Part shown: piece after piece, positions 1-8,657 of the stretch
Layout of the letters: the number at the start of each line of letters is the position of its first letter
How positions within the stretch are numbered: the stretch's first letter is position 1
Assembly: GCA_964506325.1 (NCBI GenBank)
Contig: CAZDLO010000001.1
Location: 88,059 to 152,058, forward strand
Direction of reading: 5' to 3'
DNA length: 64,000 nucleotides
DNA from: CAINVV01 sp964506325
GTDB taxonomy: Bacteria; Bacteroidota; Bacteroidia; Bacteroidales; Prolixibacteraceae
The notes under the pieces: generated by a model
What the model was told of the DNA's origin: nothing
Databases searched by the model: none
Seen by the model: the letters and a program-made list of their open reading frames with translations, nothing else
Program-made: the position numbers and the translations under genes

Positions 1-345
1 ACTATGCATCATGACCAGTATTGGTCTGCGCATCCGAGGGAAAACAGGTTCCCGTTTGAAGTTGATGGCAAGGAATATCCAGACCACAACCGTTACCATA
101 ACAATATGTTCTGCCTGTTCCCGGAACGTACCGTTGAATTTGTCAGCAAAGCCACTGTTCCTGTTATGGGATTTAAAATTCTGGCAGCAGGTGCAATTGA
201 ACCAAAGGATGGATTCGGTTGGGCCTATAACAACGGTGCCGACTTTATTTGTGTTGGGATGTTTGATTTCCAGGTTGTCAGCAATGTAAATACTGCCATC
301 GACTGCATCAAATCTGCTACACGGACCCGGAAATGGTACGGATAG
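1..345 (+). CDS. 3' end of a gene for an unknown, TIM-barrel-like protein (partial)
   Basis: The reading frame is open from the first base and ends at a stop at 343-345, so only the C-terminal part (about 114 residues) is inside the window; the ATG at position 4 is probably internal. The tail contains a segment around VMGFKILAAGAIEPKDGF followed by GADFICVGMFDFQV. This pattern, a hydrophobic strand, a glycine-rich turn and another strand, resembles the last strands of a TIM barrel. I recall similar tails in uncharacterised proteins of Planctomycetota and Bacteroidota but cannot assign a function. The next gene lies 44 bp downstream on the same strand and is unrelated in type. Confidence 0.6.
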   Translation, partial: TMHHDQYWSAHPRENRFPFEVDGKEYPDHNRYHNNMFCLFPERTVEFVSKATVPVMGFKILAAGAIEPKDGFGWAYNNGADFICVGMFDFQVVSNVNTAIDCIKSATRTRKWYG

Positions 346-389
346 AATAATACAATTTATTCCTTTCCTGCCTGGCCGGGTAATACGGG

Positions 390-1343
390 ATGGAAATTTT
401 CACAGGTCTTTTGGACCAATATTCAACCAATGGTCACGGGATCACATTTCAAAAATCAACTATGTTTATTAAAGCTATTGAAGCTGCAGACCTGTTCACA
501 AGACCAATTCATACCATTTCAAGGTCCTACGGCGGGATTGTTTCCCCGGGTTCCTCTACGCTTTTTTTTGTAAATGAGGATGGCGTTGCGGTTACCTGCA
601 AGCATGTATTGCAAATGATAAAAAGTGCAGAGTTGATCAATTCCCGTTTCCTCTCCTTTAAGGCAGAAAGGGATGCATTAATAAAGGATGATGCCTTTAA
701 GGATCACCTGACAGGTCTGGAAGAAAAATACGGGTTCACGGGCGAATCAACGGTCCAGCTGAAGATCAATTTTCTAAACTCAGTGGACAGTGGTAATTTC
801 AGATTTATCGAACATCCGGAAATTGACCTGGCAGTCATTATTTTTGAGGGATATGCGAGAAAATTTTACAATTCCTATGCAACATTCGTGAAAAATCCGG
901 ACAAGGTTAAACAGGGCAGATCCCTTTGCCGGCTGGGTTATCCCTTCCCGGAGTTTAATAACTTCAGGCTAAACCAGTCGACCGACGACATAGAATGGAC
1001 CAATACGGGCATTCAGAATTCACCCAAATTTCCTTTGGACGGGATTATTACCCGATTTGGAAGCGACGGAAATCAAACAGTTTCCATTGAGATGAGCACA
1101 CCGGGACTTAGAGGTCAGAGTGGCGGACCATTGTTCGATGGTGACGGACTTGTTTACGGAATGCAGCATATGACCAGCCACCTTCACCTCGGATTCGATA
1201 TTTCTGATAAGGAGATGGTTATCGAAGGTAAAATGGCCAGGATCTCCAATCATCCTTTCCTGCATGTGGGACATTGCATTCATGTTGACAGGATTACAGA
1301 TTTTTTACAGCAAAACAGCATTAAATTCTACCAGGAAAATTGA
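390..1343 (+). CDS. trypsin-like serine protease
   Basis: A 317-residue protein with the chymotrypsin/trypsin-like triad in order: His72 in the stretch VTCKH, Asp146 in EIDLAV, and Ser244 in GQSGGPLF, the classic nucleophile motif of this fold. There is no clear signal peptide, so the protein may be cytoplasmic, unless translation starts at the internal ATG (462), which also gives no signal. No PDZ domain follows, unlike DegP/HtrA. It stands 11 bp before an XRE-cupin regulator gene on the same strand, so the two may be co-transcribed. The substrate is unknown; a stress or processing role is only a guess. The fold assignment is firm, the function is not. Confidence 0.8.
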   Translation: MEIFTGLLDQYSTNGHGITFQKSTMFIKAIEAADLFTRPIHTISRSYGGIVSPGSSTLFFVNEDGVAVTCKHVLQMIKSAELINSRFLSFKAERDALIKDDAFKDHLTGLEEKYGFTGESTVQLKINFLNSVDSGNFRFIEHPEIDLAVIIFEGYARKFYNSYATFVKNPDKVKQGRSLCRLGYPFPEFNNFRLNQSTDDIEWTNTGIQNSPKFPLDGIITRFGSDGNQTVSIEMSTPGLRGQSGGPLFDGDGLVYGMQHMTSHLHLGFDISDKEMVIEGKMARISNHPFLHVGHCIHVDRITDFLQQNSIKFYQEN

Positions 1344-1354
1344 AATAATCTGCC

Positions 1355-1909
1355 ATGAGCGACGAAATCAAATTAATAGCATCCCGAATCAGGGAGCTGC
1401 GTGAAATTTCAGGTATTTCGGTCGGAAGGTTTGCCGGAAAGCTGAATATTGAGTCTGAACTTCTGCTTCACTATGAAAGTGGAGAAACCGATATCCCGGT
1501 TGGGGTTTTGTATAAGATTGCACATCAGTTCAAAATGGAGCTGGCGGCCCTTCTGAGCGGAGAACAGCCTAAACTGCATATTTTTTCAGTTGTCAGAAAG
1601 GGCAAAGGCATCAGTGTTGACCGCCGGAAACAATATGCCTATGAAAACCTGGCATACAATTTCATACACAAAAAAGTTGAACCGTTCATCGTCACAGTAA
1701 TGCCTGTTTCAGAAGGACAGAAGACTGAATTCAACTCTCATCCGGGTCAGGAGTTCAATTATGTTCTTGAAGGAACTTTGCAACTCACCGTTGACGGGCA
1801 CGAAATAGTTCTTGCCGAGGGCGACTCGGTATATTTTGATTCAGGTTACCAGCATGCCATGAAAGCATTGAACAACATGCCCTCCCGGTTCCTGGCCATC
1901 ATTGTTTAA
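1355..1909 (+). CDS. XRE-family transcriptional regulator with C-terminal cupin domain
   Basis: A 184-residue protein with an N-terminal helix-turn-helix of the Cro/CI type (about residues 8-62, including LRELREISGISVGRFAG) and a C-terminal cupin barrel (about 110-180, with HPGQEFNYVLEG and the later strand EGDSVYFDSGYQHAM). The cupin probably senses a small ligand or metal; the histidines and glutamate typical of cupin metal sites are present. The gene ends 36 bp before an acyl-CoA synthetase gene on the same strand. XRE-cupin regulators next to AMP-forming acyl-CoA synthetases are a recurring pairing, so it probably controls that gene in response to an organic acid or its CoA ester (inference). 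Confidence 0.85.
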   Translation: MSDEIKLIASRIRELREISGISVGRFAGKLNIESELLLHYESGETDIPVGVLYKIAHQFKMELAALLSGEQPKLHIFSVVRKGKGISVDRRKQYAYENLAYNFIHKKVEPFIVTVMPVSEGQKTEFNSHPGQEFNYVLEGTLQLTVDGHEIVLAEGDSVYFDSGYQHAMKALNNMPSRFLAIIV

Positions 1910-1945
1910 TCCATTCATTCCATTTTTCAATACTCAATTCCATTA

Positions 1946-3451
1946 ATGCCCATGTTGCTCGATAAATTTCTTTCGCAGACGGTTTTTGAAAGCTACCAGG
2001 ATTTTATATCCGGTTTCAACATACAGGTTCCGGAAAATTTCAATTTTGCGTATGATGTGGTGGATGTGATAGCCTCGGCAGAACCTGACAGGATTGCCAT
2101 GGTATGGTGCAACGATAAAGGGGAGGAAGCGGTATTTACCTTTGGCCAGATGAAAATGCAGAGTGACAAGGCTGCTAATTTCTTTCTGTCGGCGGGTATC
2201 CGTAAAGGTGATCCGGTAATGCTGATCCTGAAGCGAAGGTTCGAGTTCTGGTTCTGTGCCCTGGCATTGCACAAAATCGGGGCCATCACAATTCCTGCTA
2301 CACACCTTCTCAGCACCAAGGATCTTGTCTACCGTAACAATGCTGCGGACATTAAAATGATCGTTTGTGTTCCAGAGGCAGAAGTTGTTCAGCATGTGGA
2401 GGAGTCTGAACCCGGGTCTCCATCCTTTGTGGTCAAAGCCCTGATCGGGGAGGATCGTCCCGGATGGTTGAATTTTAATACAGGGATGGAAAGCTGTTCG
2501 GATCATTTTTTGCGGCCACAGGGAGACCAGGCCTCCAGGAACGATGATATTATGCTATTGTATTTCACTTCAGGCACCACAGGTATGCCTAAAATGGTCA
2601 ATCATAATTTCAGCTATCCGCTGGGGCATATTTTAACAGCCAGGTACTGGCAAAACGTCATGGACAATGGCCTCCATTTTACGGTAGCGGATACGGGCTG
2701 GGCCAAATCCGCCTGGGGTAAACTATACGGCCAATGGTTGTCTGGAAGCGCAGTTATGACTTATGACTATGATAAGTTTATACCCAAAAACCTGTTGGGC
2801 GTGATTGTGAAATATAAAGTCACTACCTTCTGTGCACCGCCGACCATATACCGGTTCCTGATCAAGGAAGAATTGACTGGTTACAACCTGGAAGCCTTAA
2901 AATATTGTGTTGTCGCTGGCGAACCGCTAAATCCTGAAGTTTACAAACAATTTCTTGCTGAAACGGGTATCAGGCTGATGGAAGGATATGGGCAAACTGA
3001 ATGTACAGTGGCCCTTGCCACCTATCCGTGGATGGAACCGAAACCTGGTTCGATGGGCAAGCCTTCCCCGGGTTACAAAATTGACCTGCTGGATGAAACA
3101 GGAACTTCCTGCGAAGCAGGGGATGAAGGACAGATTGTAATTTATACAGACCAGAATCCGCCGGTTGGAATGTTCAATGGTTATTACCGGGATGAGCAAC
3201 TGACCAATAAGGTCTGGCACGATAACATCTATTATACGGGTGATATGGCCTGGCGCGATGAAGACGGCTATTACTGGTTTGTTGGCCGTGCTGATGATGT
3301 GATCAAAAGTTCAGGTTACAGGATCGGACCTTTTGAAGTGGAGAGTGCCCTTATGGAACATCCGGCAGTGCTGGAGTGTGCCATAACAGCCGTCCCTGAC
3401 CCTGACAGGGGGCAGGTTGTGAAGGCAACCATTGTTCTTTCGAATAACTAA
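1946..3451 (+). CDS. acyl-CoA synthetase (AMP-forming, medium-chain type), cut short by an in-frame TAA
   Basis: The 501-residue product belongs to the ANL adenylating superfamily. It carries the P-loop motif YFTSGTTGMPK (about residue 207), the GYGQTE motif (about 349) and YYTGD followed by GRADDVIKSSGYRIGP (about 430-455). It would activate a carboxylic acid with ATP and CoA. The frame stops at 3449-3451 after VLSNN, but the next 56 codons in the same frame encode the missing tail, including the catalytic-lysine motif. At this place relatives usually have an aromatic residue, so a TAC or TAT codon has probably become TAA. As sequenced, the protein lacks the lysine needed for adenylation. 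The XRE-cupin regulator lies just upstream. Confidence 0.85.
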   Translation: MPMLLDKFLSQTVFESYQDFISGFNIQVPENFNFAYDVVDVIASAEPDRIAMVWCNDKGEEAVFTFGQMKMQSDKAANFFLSAGIRKGDPVMLILKRRFEFWFCALALHKIGAITIPATHLLSTKDLVYRNNAADIKMIVCVPEAEVVQHVEESEPGSPSFVVKALIGEDRPGWLNFNTGMESCSDHFLRPQGDQASRNDDIMLLYFTSGTTGMPKMVNHNFSYPLGHILTARYWQNVMDNGLHFTVADTGWAKSAWGKLYGQWLSGSAVMTYDYDKFIPKNLLGVIVKYKVTTFCAPPTIYRFLIKEELTGYNLEALKYCVVAGEPLNPEVYKQFLAETGIRLMEGYGQTECTVALATYPWMEPKPGSMGKPSPGYKIDLLDETGTSCEAGDEGQIVIYTDQNPPVGMFNGYYRDEQLTNKVWHDNIYYTGDMAWRDEDGYYWFVGRADDVIKSSGYRIGPFEVESALMEHPAVLECAITAVPDPDRGQVVKATIVLSNN

Positions 3452-3619
3452 ACCGCAAGTGATGAACTGGCCAGAGAGTTGCAGGAACATGTGAAGAAAG
3501 TCACGGCTCCCTACAAATATCCACGTATCGTAGAGTTCGTTACAGAACTCCCGAAGACCATCAGCGGCAAAATCCGAAGGGTTCAGATCAGGGAAGACGA
3601 CAAGGAACAGGATCAGTAA
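3452..3619 (+). pseudogene. severed C-terminal tail of the acyl-CoA synthetase
   Basis: These 55 codons and a stop continue the frame of the preceding gene directly after its TAA. They encode TASDELARELQEHVKKVTAP, then YKYPRIVEFV and ELPKTISGKIRR, which is the end of the small C-terminal domain of AMP-forming acyl-CoA synthetases. The lysine in SGKIRR is the residue that catalyses adenylation in this superfamily. With this tail the protein would have 557 positions, close to the usual family length of about 550. There is no plausible start codon for independent translation. The piece is a remnant produced by a nonsense change, or the stop is a sequencing error. Confidence 0.85.
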
Positions 3620-3642
3620 TTTGGCAGAGCATTCCTCCCTTA

Positions 3643-6018
3643 TCAGTTGTTGCTAAGGGTGATTCTCTCCTCCGGCAAACCAGAGGAAGATGCTTTCAAT
3701 ACGATACTTCCTTTTTTGCCGGTTCCCTGGATGATAACGAGACACATCCCGCTGAAAGCCCTTCTTTCCTTTCCTGTGGCAGGCTCAAGGCTCATCGCAT
3801 TTCCATTTCCGACTCCGACAATTCGACCTTCACCTTCAATGTCAAAATGGAGGAGGTTATCCGCATCCGGTACCATGACCAGTTTTTCATCGGTTATTCT
3901 TACGGTAACGAATGAAAGGTCAGTTCCGGAGGCATTGATGGCTGGTCTGTCGGCGGTCAGTTCAATTCTGGCTGCATCACCTGCTGTCTGCACTTTATCT
4001 TTTGCGACCAGTTTGCCATCCAGGTATCCTTCTGCCCTTAATATCCCGGGTGCAAACGGCACCTTCCATTGCAGGGACATCTTTTTTGTCTCTTTAAAGG
4101 TTTTTGTTCCAAGGAGTTTTTCGTTCAGGTAAAGCCGCACCTCATCACAGTTGGTATAAGCGACAACATCAATTTCCCGGCCTTCCTTCCAGTTCCAGTG
4201 AGGTAGAAGATGAAGAACCGGCTCATTGGTCCACTGACTTTTGTAAAAGTAGTAACTGTCTTTGGGGAAACCACATAAGTCAAAAATGCCGAAATAGGAA
4301 CTAACCGCAATCTTCTCATAGGGTGAAGGCTCGCCCATGTAGTCAAAACCCGTCCAGATGTACATTCCTGACATCCAGGGTCTCTCTTTTACCGCTTTCC
4401 AGGCTTCTTCGCAGGTGGTTCCACCTCCTGCATTATCGAACGCGGATGTCTGTCCGTCAGGAAAGGTTTTCGCAATGGTGTCTGCCGGGAGGTGGTATAT
4501 GCCCCTGCTGTCAAACTGGGAGGTAGTCTCACTGGCAATGTACAGCCATTCGGGATGTTTGGCCTTTATTTCATCGTACGCATCGATCGTGTAATTAAAC
4601 CCGACAACATCTACTGCCGCTGTCATTCCCTTTTTTTCGGCATCTCTCACAAAGTTGAAGGCAGATGTGGTAAAACGGGTTGTGTCATACTTCTTCACGG
4701 CGGCTGTCAATTTCCTGGCCAGCTCTTCTCCGTTTGTGCTGCCGGGGAACCACTGTTCCTTGATTTCGTTGCCAATGCTCCAAAGAATCACGCTGGGATG
4801 GTTTCTGTCGCGCAATACCATGTCGGTAATTTCCCTTTCTGCCCATTCCCTGAAATAGTTCTGAAATCCGAAGGGTGCAGCATCCTTGCCAATATACCAG
4901 CAGTCGAATGTCTCATCCATCACCAGGAAACCCATCCTGTCACACATATCGAGCAGTTCAGGAGCCATCAGGTTATGGCTGCACCTGATACCGTTGCATC
5001 CCATCGTTTTAAGCAGTTCAAGCTGCCGCTCCAGTGCCCTGTCATTTAGGGCAGCGCCCAATGGACCAAGATCGTGGTGGTTGCATACACCCAGGATTTT
5101 CACCGGGTTTCCGTTCAAAAAGAATCCTTTGTCTGCAGTAAACGCTATGGACCGGATGCCAACCGTGGTTGTATAGGTATCCTTTAATTCCTTACCCGCA
5201 TAAATTCTGGTATAAAGTTTATACAGGGAAGGATTTTGCAAATCCCAAAGCTTTGGTGAGAGTACTCTGAGCGATGATTTCACAGCTATTTTGGAGGCTG
5301 GTCCTGCTTTGGCGTTCTGGCTTTGTTTTGCAACTTCTTTCCCTGAAGGATCTATGAGGGAAAATTCAATTCTGAGACTGGCCTTTTCCCCGGAGTCATT
5401 CGCAACAGTGGCCTCAATATTCACAGTGGCTTCCTTCTCAGTGACTTTTGGTGTAGTAACAAAGGTTCCCCATTGCGGGACATATATTTCTGATGTTTCT
5501 ACCATCCACACGTGACGGTAAATACCAGCTCCGGTATACCATCTGGAATCCGGCTGTTTTGAGTTGTCGACTTTAACTGCCAGCTGATTGGTGCCTTTCA
5601 CAAGATAGCTTGTGAGGTCATATTGAAAAGTTGCATAACCATAGGGACGGGTACCAAGACTATGGCCGTTGATAAAAACGGTACTGTTTTTATATACTCC
5701 GTCCAAAACGATAAAATATTTCTTCCCTGCAATTTCTGAAAGTTCAAAATTTTTCCTGTACCAGCCTATTCCACCCGGAAGCAGTCCTCCCTGGTGGCCG
5801 GATGGATTATCTGGCCTGAAGCTTCCTTCGATGCTCCAGTCGTGTGGCAGATCAAGAAGCCGCCAGCTTTGATCCGGAAAATTATTTTTCTCTGCACCTG
5901 CAATGTCCCCCAGGTGAAATTTCCATCCGGCATCAAAATTGGTTCTTCCGGCAGGTTGTGCGGTAAGCTGGAGGCTGATGAATACACTTACCAATAAGAA
6001 AATTTGTCTTGTTTTCAT
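3643..6018 (-). CDS. secreted glycoside hydrolase family 2 protein (beta-galactosidase-like)
   Basis: A 791-residue GH2 enzyme with an N-terminal signal peptide ending near LQLTAQP. Domains in order are the sugar-binding jelly roll (about 25-190, with DLPHDWSIEG), the immunoglobulin-like domain (about 190-290), the TIM barrel (about 295-600) and C-terminal beta domains of the DUF4982 and related types. Glu418 in WSIGNE is the expected acid/base and Glu497 in IASETTS the expected nucleophile. The barrel also has the family motif GCNGIRCSHN. The product would cut beta-linked galactosides or similar glycans in the periplasm or outside. It lies 112 bp downstream of a second GH2 gene on the same strand, a likely tandem duplication. 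Exact linkage is unknown. Confidence 0.92.
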   Translation of the reverse strand: MKTRQIFLLVSVFISLQLTAQPAGRTNFDAGWKFHLGDIAGAEKNNFPDQSWRLLDLPHDWSIEGSFRPDNPSGHQGGLLPGGIGWYRKNFELSEIAGKKYFIVLDGVYKNSTVFINGHSLGTRPYGYATFQYDLTSYLVKGTNQLAVKVDNSKQPDSRWYTGAGIYRHVWMVETSEIYVPQWGTFVTTPKVTEKEATVNIEATVANDSGEKASLRIEFSLIDPSGKEVAKQSQNAKAGPASKIAVKSSLRVLSPKLWDLQNPSLYKLYTRIYAGKELKDTYTTTVGIRSIAFTADKGFFLNGNPVKILGVCNHHDLGPLGAALNDRALERQLELLKTMGCNGIRCSHNLMAPELLDMCDRMGFLVMDETFDCWYIGKDAAPFGFQNYFREWAEREITDMVLRDRNHPSVILWSIGNEIKEQWFPGSTNGEELARKLTAAVKKYDTTRFTTSAFNFVRDAEKKGMTAAVDVVGFNYTIDAYDEIKAKHPEWLYIASETTSQFDSRGIYHLPADTIAKTFPDGQTSAFDNAGGGTTCEEAWKAVKERPWMSGMYIWTGFDYMGEPSPYEKIAVSSYFGIFDLCGFPKDSYYFYKSQWTNEPVLHLLPHWNWKEGREIDVVAYTNCDEVRLYLNEKLLGTKTFKETKKMSLQWKVPFAPGILRAEGYLDGKLVAKDKVQTAGDAARIELTADRPAINASGTDLSFVTVRITDEKLVMVPDADNLLHFDIEGEGRIVGVGNGNAMSLEPATGKERRAFSGMCLVIIQGTGKKGSIVLKASSSGLPEERITLSNN

Positions 6019-6130
6019 GCGTTTTAAATTTTGTTTTTAGGTTGCCGCAAGGCTTACCCACCTTATCATTTTCGGTTGGTTTGAAAATTGCCTTATGGGT
6101 AATCCATTTGTCCTGGTTATCTGTATTTAA

Positions 6131-8605
6131 TCAATTACTTGTCAGAATTAATTCTTCTTCCGGTAATCCGGCAGAATTTGCTTTGAGGGTAATTTTCCCT
6201 TTCTTGTCCGTGGTTTGAATGACAACCTGGCACATCCCGCTGAAGGCCCTGCGTTGATTTCCCTTGGCAGGCTCCAGGCTGATCGGGTCACCATTGGCTA
6301 CACCTACGATCCGGCCCTCCCCGGCAAGGTCAAAATGGATGAGATTATCTGCATCCGGAACAGGATTCCCGTTATTGTCTTTGATTCTGATTGTGATGTA
6401 ACTGAGATCTTTCCCGTCCGCAGAAAGGTATGATTGGTCCGCCACCAGTTCAATTTTAGCAGCATCTCCGGCTGTTTTGACGATATCTGTTGCAATAAGC
6501 TTACCGTTTCTATAGCCTTCAGCCCTCAGGGCACCAGGGGTATAGGGAATCTTCCAGTCCAGCGACAATTTTTGTCCATCCCCGAGGTTGATAACCTTAT
6601 CCCACTGGTTGGTAAAATAAGTAATCTTTGTATTGGCAAAGACCTGTTCGCCCAGAAGCTTATCGTTGAGGTACAGTTTTACCGATTCGCAATTGGTGTA
6701 GGCCACAACGTCAATGGTATCACCCGTTTTCCAGTTCCAGTGGGGCAGAAGGTGCAGAACCGGCTCCTGTGTCCACTGACTCTTGTAGAAATAGAATACA
6801 TCTTTTGGGAATCCGCAAAGGTCAACAATACCATAACTGGATGAAATACTGGGATATGGATAGCTAGGTTCCCCATAATAGTCGAATCCGGTCCAGACAA
6901 ACAGGCCGGCCACATAAGGAGTCTCTTTCACTGCTCTCCAGGTTGTTTGTGTGATCATTCTTGCAGGTCTGTCGTAATAGGTACCCCTGTGGTCGAAGGA
7001 AGAGCAGTGAAGATCCGGAGTCGGGTTCATGGCCTTGTCTGCCGGGAAGTGATAAATTCCCCGGTCGCTCAGAGAAGAAGTTGTTTCACTGGCGATAAAC
7101 AAACCGTTTGGATGTTTGAGTTTTTCTTCGGGATACCTCTCGACGGTGTAATTAATGCCAATCACATCCACCTTGTCCGACATAAATGTTGTGTCCGCGC
7201 GCCACACACCTGCAAATGCGGAGGTGGTATAACGTGTTTTGTCGTACCTTTTGATAATCCCGTCCAGCTCTTTGGCAATGGCAGCACCACCATATTTGGT
7301 GTGATTTTTCTCGGCAATTTCATTTCCAATGCTCCAGAGGATGACAGAGGGGTGATTCCTGTCCCGCAGCACCATGTCGGTGAGATCACGCTCGTGCCAT
7401 TCCCTGAAATAGATATGGTAATCATATTTCATCTTTTCCAGATACCAGACATCAAAAGCTTCATCCATAACAAGGAATCCCATTTTGTCGCACAAATCGA
7501 GCAAATCGGGAGAAGGCGGGTTGTGGCTTGTGCGGATGCCGTTGCATCCCATACTTTTTAATATTTCCAGTTGCCTGGTCAGTGCCCGGGTGTTCACCGC
7601 CGCACCCAGGCAGCCTAAATCATGGTGCATGCAAACGCCAAGTACTTTGACGCACTTGTTGTTAATGAATAGCCCGCTGTCAGACCGGAATTGAAGGGAG
7701 CGGATTCCAAAGGAAGTATAATAGGTATCCTTCAGCTCATTTCCCTGAAAAATCTCGCTGGCAAGACGGTACAACACCGGGTGTTCGGTACTCCAGAGTT
7801 GGGGAGAGAGAACAGGGATGCCGGTATTTATTTTTAAAAGTGAGCCGGGTTCAATTTTCCCATTTTGAGACTGAGTAGCTATTTTCCGCCCTTCCGGGTC
7901 GAGAATCGTTGATACAATCCGGATGTTTGCCCTGACTTTTCCTTCATTGGCAATACTGGTCTCTACCTGAACCTTAGCCTCTTTGGACGAAACTGTGGGA
8001 GTAGTTACGAAGGTACCCCAATGGGAGACATGAATTGGCGCAGAGGTTGTTAAGTATACGTGACGGTAAATTCCCGACCCGGAATACCATCTTGAATTGG
8101 GCTGAAGTGAGTTGTCCACTTTGACTGCGATGATATTCTCACCTGCAGCAAGGTAAGGAGTCATGTCATATTCAAAAGAAGAATATCCATAAGGTCGGTT
8201 TCCCAGCAGGTGGCCGTTTATCCACACGGTACTGTTCATATAAACACCGTCAAATTCGATGAACCGGTGATTCATACCAGGATTTGTAATTACAAGGGAT
8301 TTTCGGTACCATCCAATTCCTCCGGGAAGCGATGCCCCGGAATTGGAGGCCGGGTTATCCGGCCTGAAGTTGCCTTCTATGCTCCAGTCGTGAGGTAGGT
8401 CCAGTTTTCTCCAGTTCTGGTCCTGAAAACCAGGTTTCTCGGCCCCGGGGAGGTCGCCAAGGTGGAATCTCCAGCCTGCATCAAAATTCTCCCTGCCACG
8501 GGATTGTGCCGTGAGCTGAACTGTTGCCATGACCAGCCATAAAAACAGGCAGATTATTTTTATGGCGCTACTGGAAGGTCTTATCGGTGCTGACCGTATT
8601 TTCAT
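6131..8605 (-). CDS. secreted glycoside hydrolase family 2 protein, paralogue of the downstream GH2
   Basis: An 824-residue GH2 enzyme with a hydrophobic N-terminal export signal (about residues 18-34, ending near TVQLTAQ). The domain order matches the neighbour: jelly roll with DLPHDWSIEG, immunoglobulin-like domain, TIM barrel, and C-terminal beta domains. Glu429 in WSIGNE is the acid/base candidate and Glu507 in IASETTS the nucleophile candidate. It differs from its neighbour by a short insertion in the C-terminal region (around NTKITYFTNQWDK). The two proteins share many stretches, including HLLPHWNWK and RRAFSGMC, so they arose by tandem duplication and diverged. The gene probably belongs to one transcript with the FAD oxidoreductase and sialidase-like genes upstream. 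Confidence 0.92.
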   Translation of the reverse strand: MKIRSAPIRPSSSAIKIICLFLWLVMATVQLTAQSRGRENFDAGWRFHLGDLPGAEKPGFQDQNWRKLDLPHDWSIEGNFRPDNPASNSGASLPGGIGWYRKSLVITNPGMNHRFIEFDGVYMNSTVWINGHLLGNRPYGYSSFEYDMTPYLAAGENIIAVKVDNSLQPNSRWYSGSGIYRHVYLTTSAPIHVSHWGTFVTTPTVSSKEAKVQVETSIANEGKVRANIRIVSTILDPEGRKIATQSQNGKIEPGSLLKINTGIPVLSPQLWSTEHPVLYRLASEIFQGNELKDTYYTSFGIRSLQFRSDSGLFINNKCVKVLGVCMHHDLGCLGAAVNTRALTRQLEILKSMGCNGIRTSHNPPSPDLLDLCDKMGFLVMDEAFDVWYLEKMKYDYHIYFREWHERDLTDMVLRDRNHPSVILWSIGNEIAEKNHTKYGGAAIAKELDGIIKRYDKTRYTTSAFAGVWRADTTFMSDKVDVIGINYTVERYPEEKLKHPNGLFIASETTSSLSDRGIYHFPADKAMNPTPDLHCSSFDHRGTYYDRPARMITQTTWRAVKETPYVAGLFVWTGFDYYGEPSYPYPSISSSYGIVDLCGFPKDVFYFYKSQWTQEPVLHLLPHWNWKTGDTIDVVAYTNCESVKLYLNDKLLGEQVFANTKITYFTNQWDKVINLGDGQKLSLDWKIPYTPGALRAEGYRNGKLIATDIVKTAGDAAKIELVADQSYLSADGKDLSYITIRIKDNNGNPVPDADNLIHFDLAGEGRIVGVANGDPISLEPAKGNQRRAFSGMCQVVIQTTDKKGKITLKANSAGLPEEELILTSN

Positions 8606-8657
8606 GTTTTGCGGGTATTACTTGTTTGGCAGTTCCATACGGCAATTTGTCTTCTTG

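Noticed and set aside
4492..5049. A plus-strand frame of 185 codons inside the first GH2 gene region.
   Set aside because: It lies fully antisense to a gene with clear catalytic motifs and shows no domain of its own.
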